Assembly: GCA_021604865.1 (NCBI GenBank)
Contig: BQJU01000031.1
Span: forward strand, 22,981 to 86,980
Direction of reading: 5' to 3'
Length of the DNA: 64,000 bases
From: Saprospiraceae bacterium
GTDB taxonomy: Bacteria > Bacteroidota > Bacteroidia > Chitinophagales > Saprospiraceae
The position numbers were made by a program, and so were the translations under genes. A model generated the notes under the pieces. It worked only from the letters and a program-made list of their open reading frames with translations, made no database searches and was not told the DNA's origin. Below, one piece after another: positions 63,798 to 64,000 of the stretch. How positions within the stretch are numbered: position 1 is the first letter of the stretch; each line of letters begins with the position of its first letter.

Positions 63798-64000
63798 CGA
63801 AGGACTCAGCGTAGACGCATGGCGGCCGATGGGAGGCGAAAAGCGTCAATTTTTTGATAACTGGGTTGGCTTGATGCCAAAGCATCAAAAAGCATTTGAA
63901 GTATTAGCGTTCGCTTTTGCCAGTGGCAAAAAGAGCAAAATAAAAGGTACGGACGAAAAAAGTAACAGCCTGTCCCGCCGAAGGGAAACCGCTAGGTCGG
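63798..64000. other. Right edge without a recognisable gene
   Basis: No clear coding sequence. TTTTGCC (63915-63921) and GGCAAAA (63925-63931) form a 7-bp hairpin with a 3-nt loop that could be a terminator for a gene beyond the edge. Confidence 0.35.

Overview
The window comes from a Bacteroidota chromosome. The signs are SusC/SusD outer-membrane pairs, many Bacteroidota-type lipoproteins, start sites without Shine-Dalgarno sequences, and pectin-degrading enzymes arranged as a polysaccharide utilisation locus. Uma2 and DUF433 genes, PVC-type cytochrome proteins and a pectate lyase-apiosidase fusion suggest a free-living, plant- or aquatic-plant-associated member (perhaps Saprospiria or Cytophagia). 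That placement is inference only.

Layout. 1-2.0 kb (- strand): an edge-truncated Gfo/Idh/MocA oxidoreductase and a secreted esterase. 2.3-7.1 kb (+): an intact SusC/SusD pair. 7.2-10.2 kb (-): an FG-GAP/c-type haem lipoprotein and a DUF1593 lipoprotein. 10.5-11.9 kb: a SusC gene cut short. 12.1-21.8 kb (+): a sugar operon with a DeoR regulator, FucI-like isomerase, split transketolase, ribose-type ABC importer with a DUF2291 protein, and FGGY kinase. 21.9-45.4 kb (+): secreted pectinases (GH105-DUF1593 fusion, PL1-GH140 fusion, DUF5060 hydrolase, three GH28, DUF1593, GH78, PL10-bicupin fusion, DUF6807, oxidoreductase, second GH105). 45.6-50 kb (+): a PVC-type SGNH/propeller/cytochrome protein and a ThuA-like protein.

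How the pectin genes fit together. Lyases (PL1, PL10) and GH28 enzymes cut galacturonan, GH78 and GH105 handle rhamnogalacturonan ends, and the GH140-like domain should release D-apiose. The upstream operon has the parts of the known D-apiose route: import, isomerisation to apulose, phosphorylation, and a two-subunit transketolase. Together they suggest use of apiose-bearing pectin, namely rhamnogalacturonan II or apiogalacturonan.

50.3-62.2 kb is a CRISPR-Cas locus that runs right to left: cas10 (no HD domain, intact GGDD), csm2, csm3, csm4, csm5, a gene for a membrane-anchored Rossmann-like protein, cas6, array 2 (21 repeats), a stand-alone reverse transcriptase, cas1, cas2, array 1 (10 repeats). 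It is a type III-A-like system with RT-linked adaptation and no recognisable Csm6. The membrane protein overlaps csm5 and cas6 by 4 bp each and is the best candidate for a new signalling effector. The youngest spacers of array 2 are rich in hairpins. Two of them carry almost the same intrinsic terminator (stem-loop plus T-run), which fits spacer capture from RNA 3' ends through reverse transcription. Both arrays share a leader block and a diverged oldest spacer, so they arose by duplication.

The right flank (62.2-64 kb) holds remnants of two IS families, a frameshifted membrane-protein gene and a copy of a dispersed repeat also found at 42 kb.
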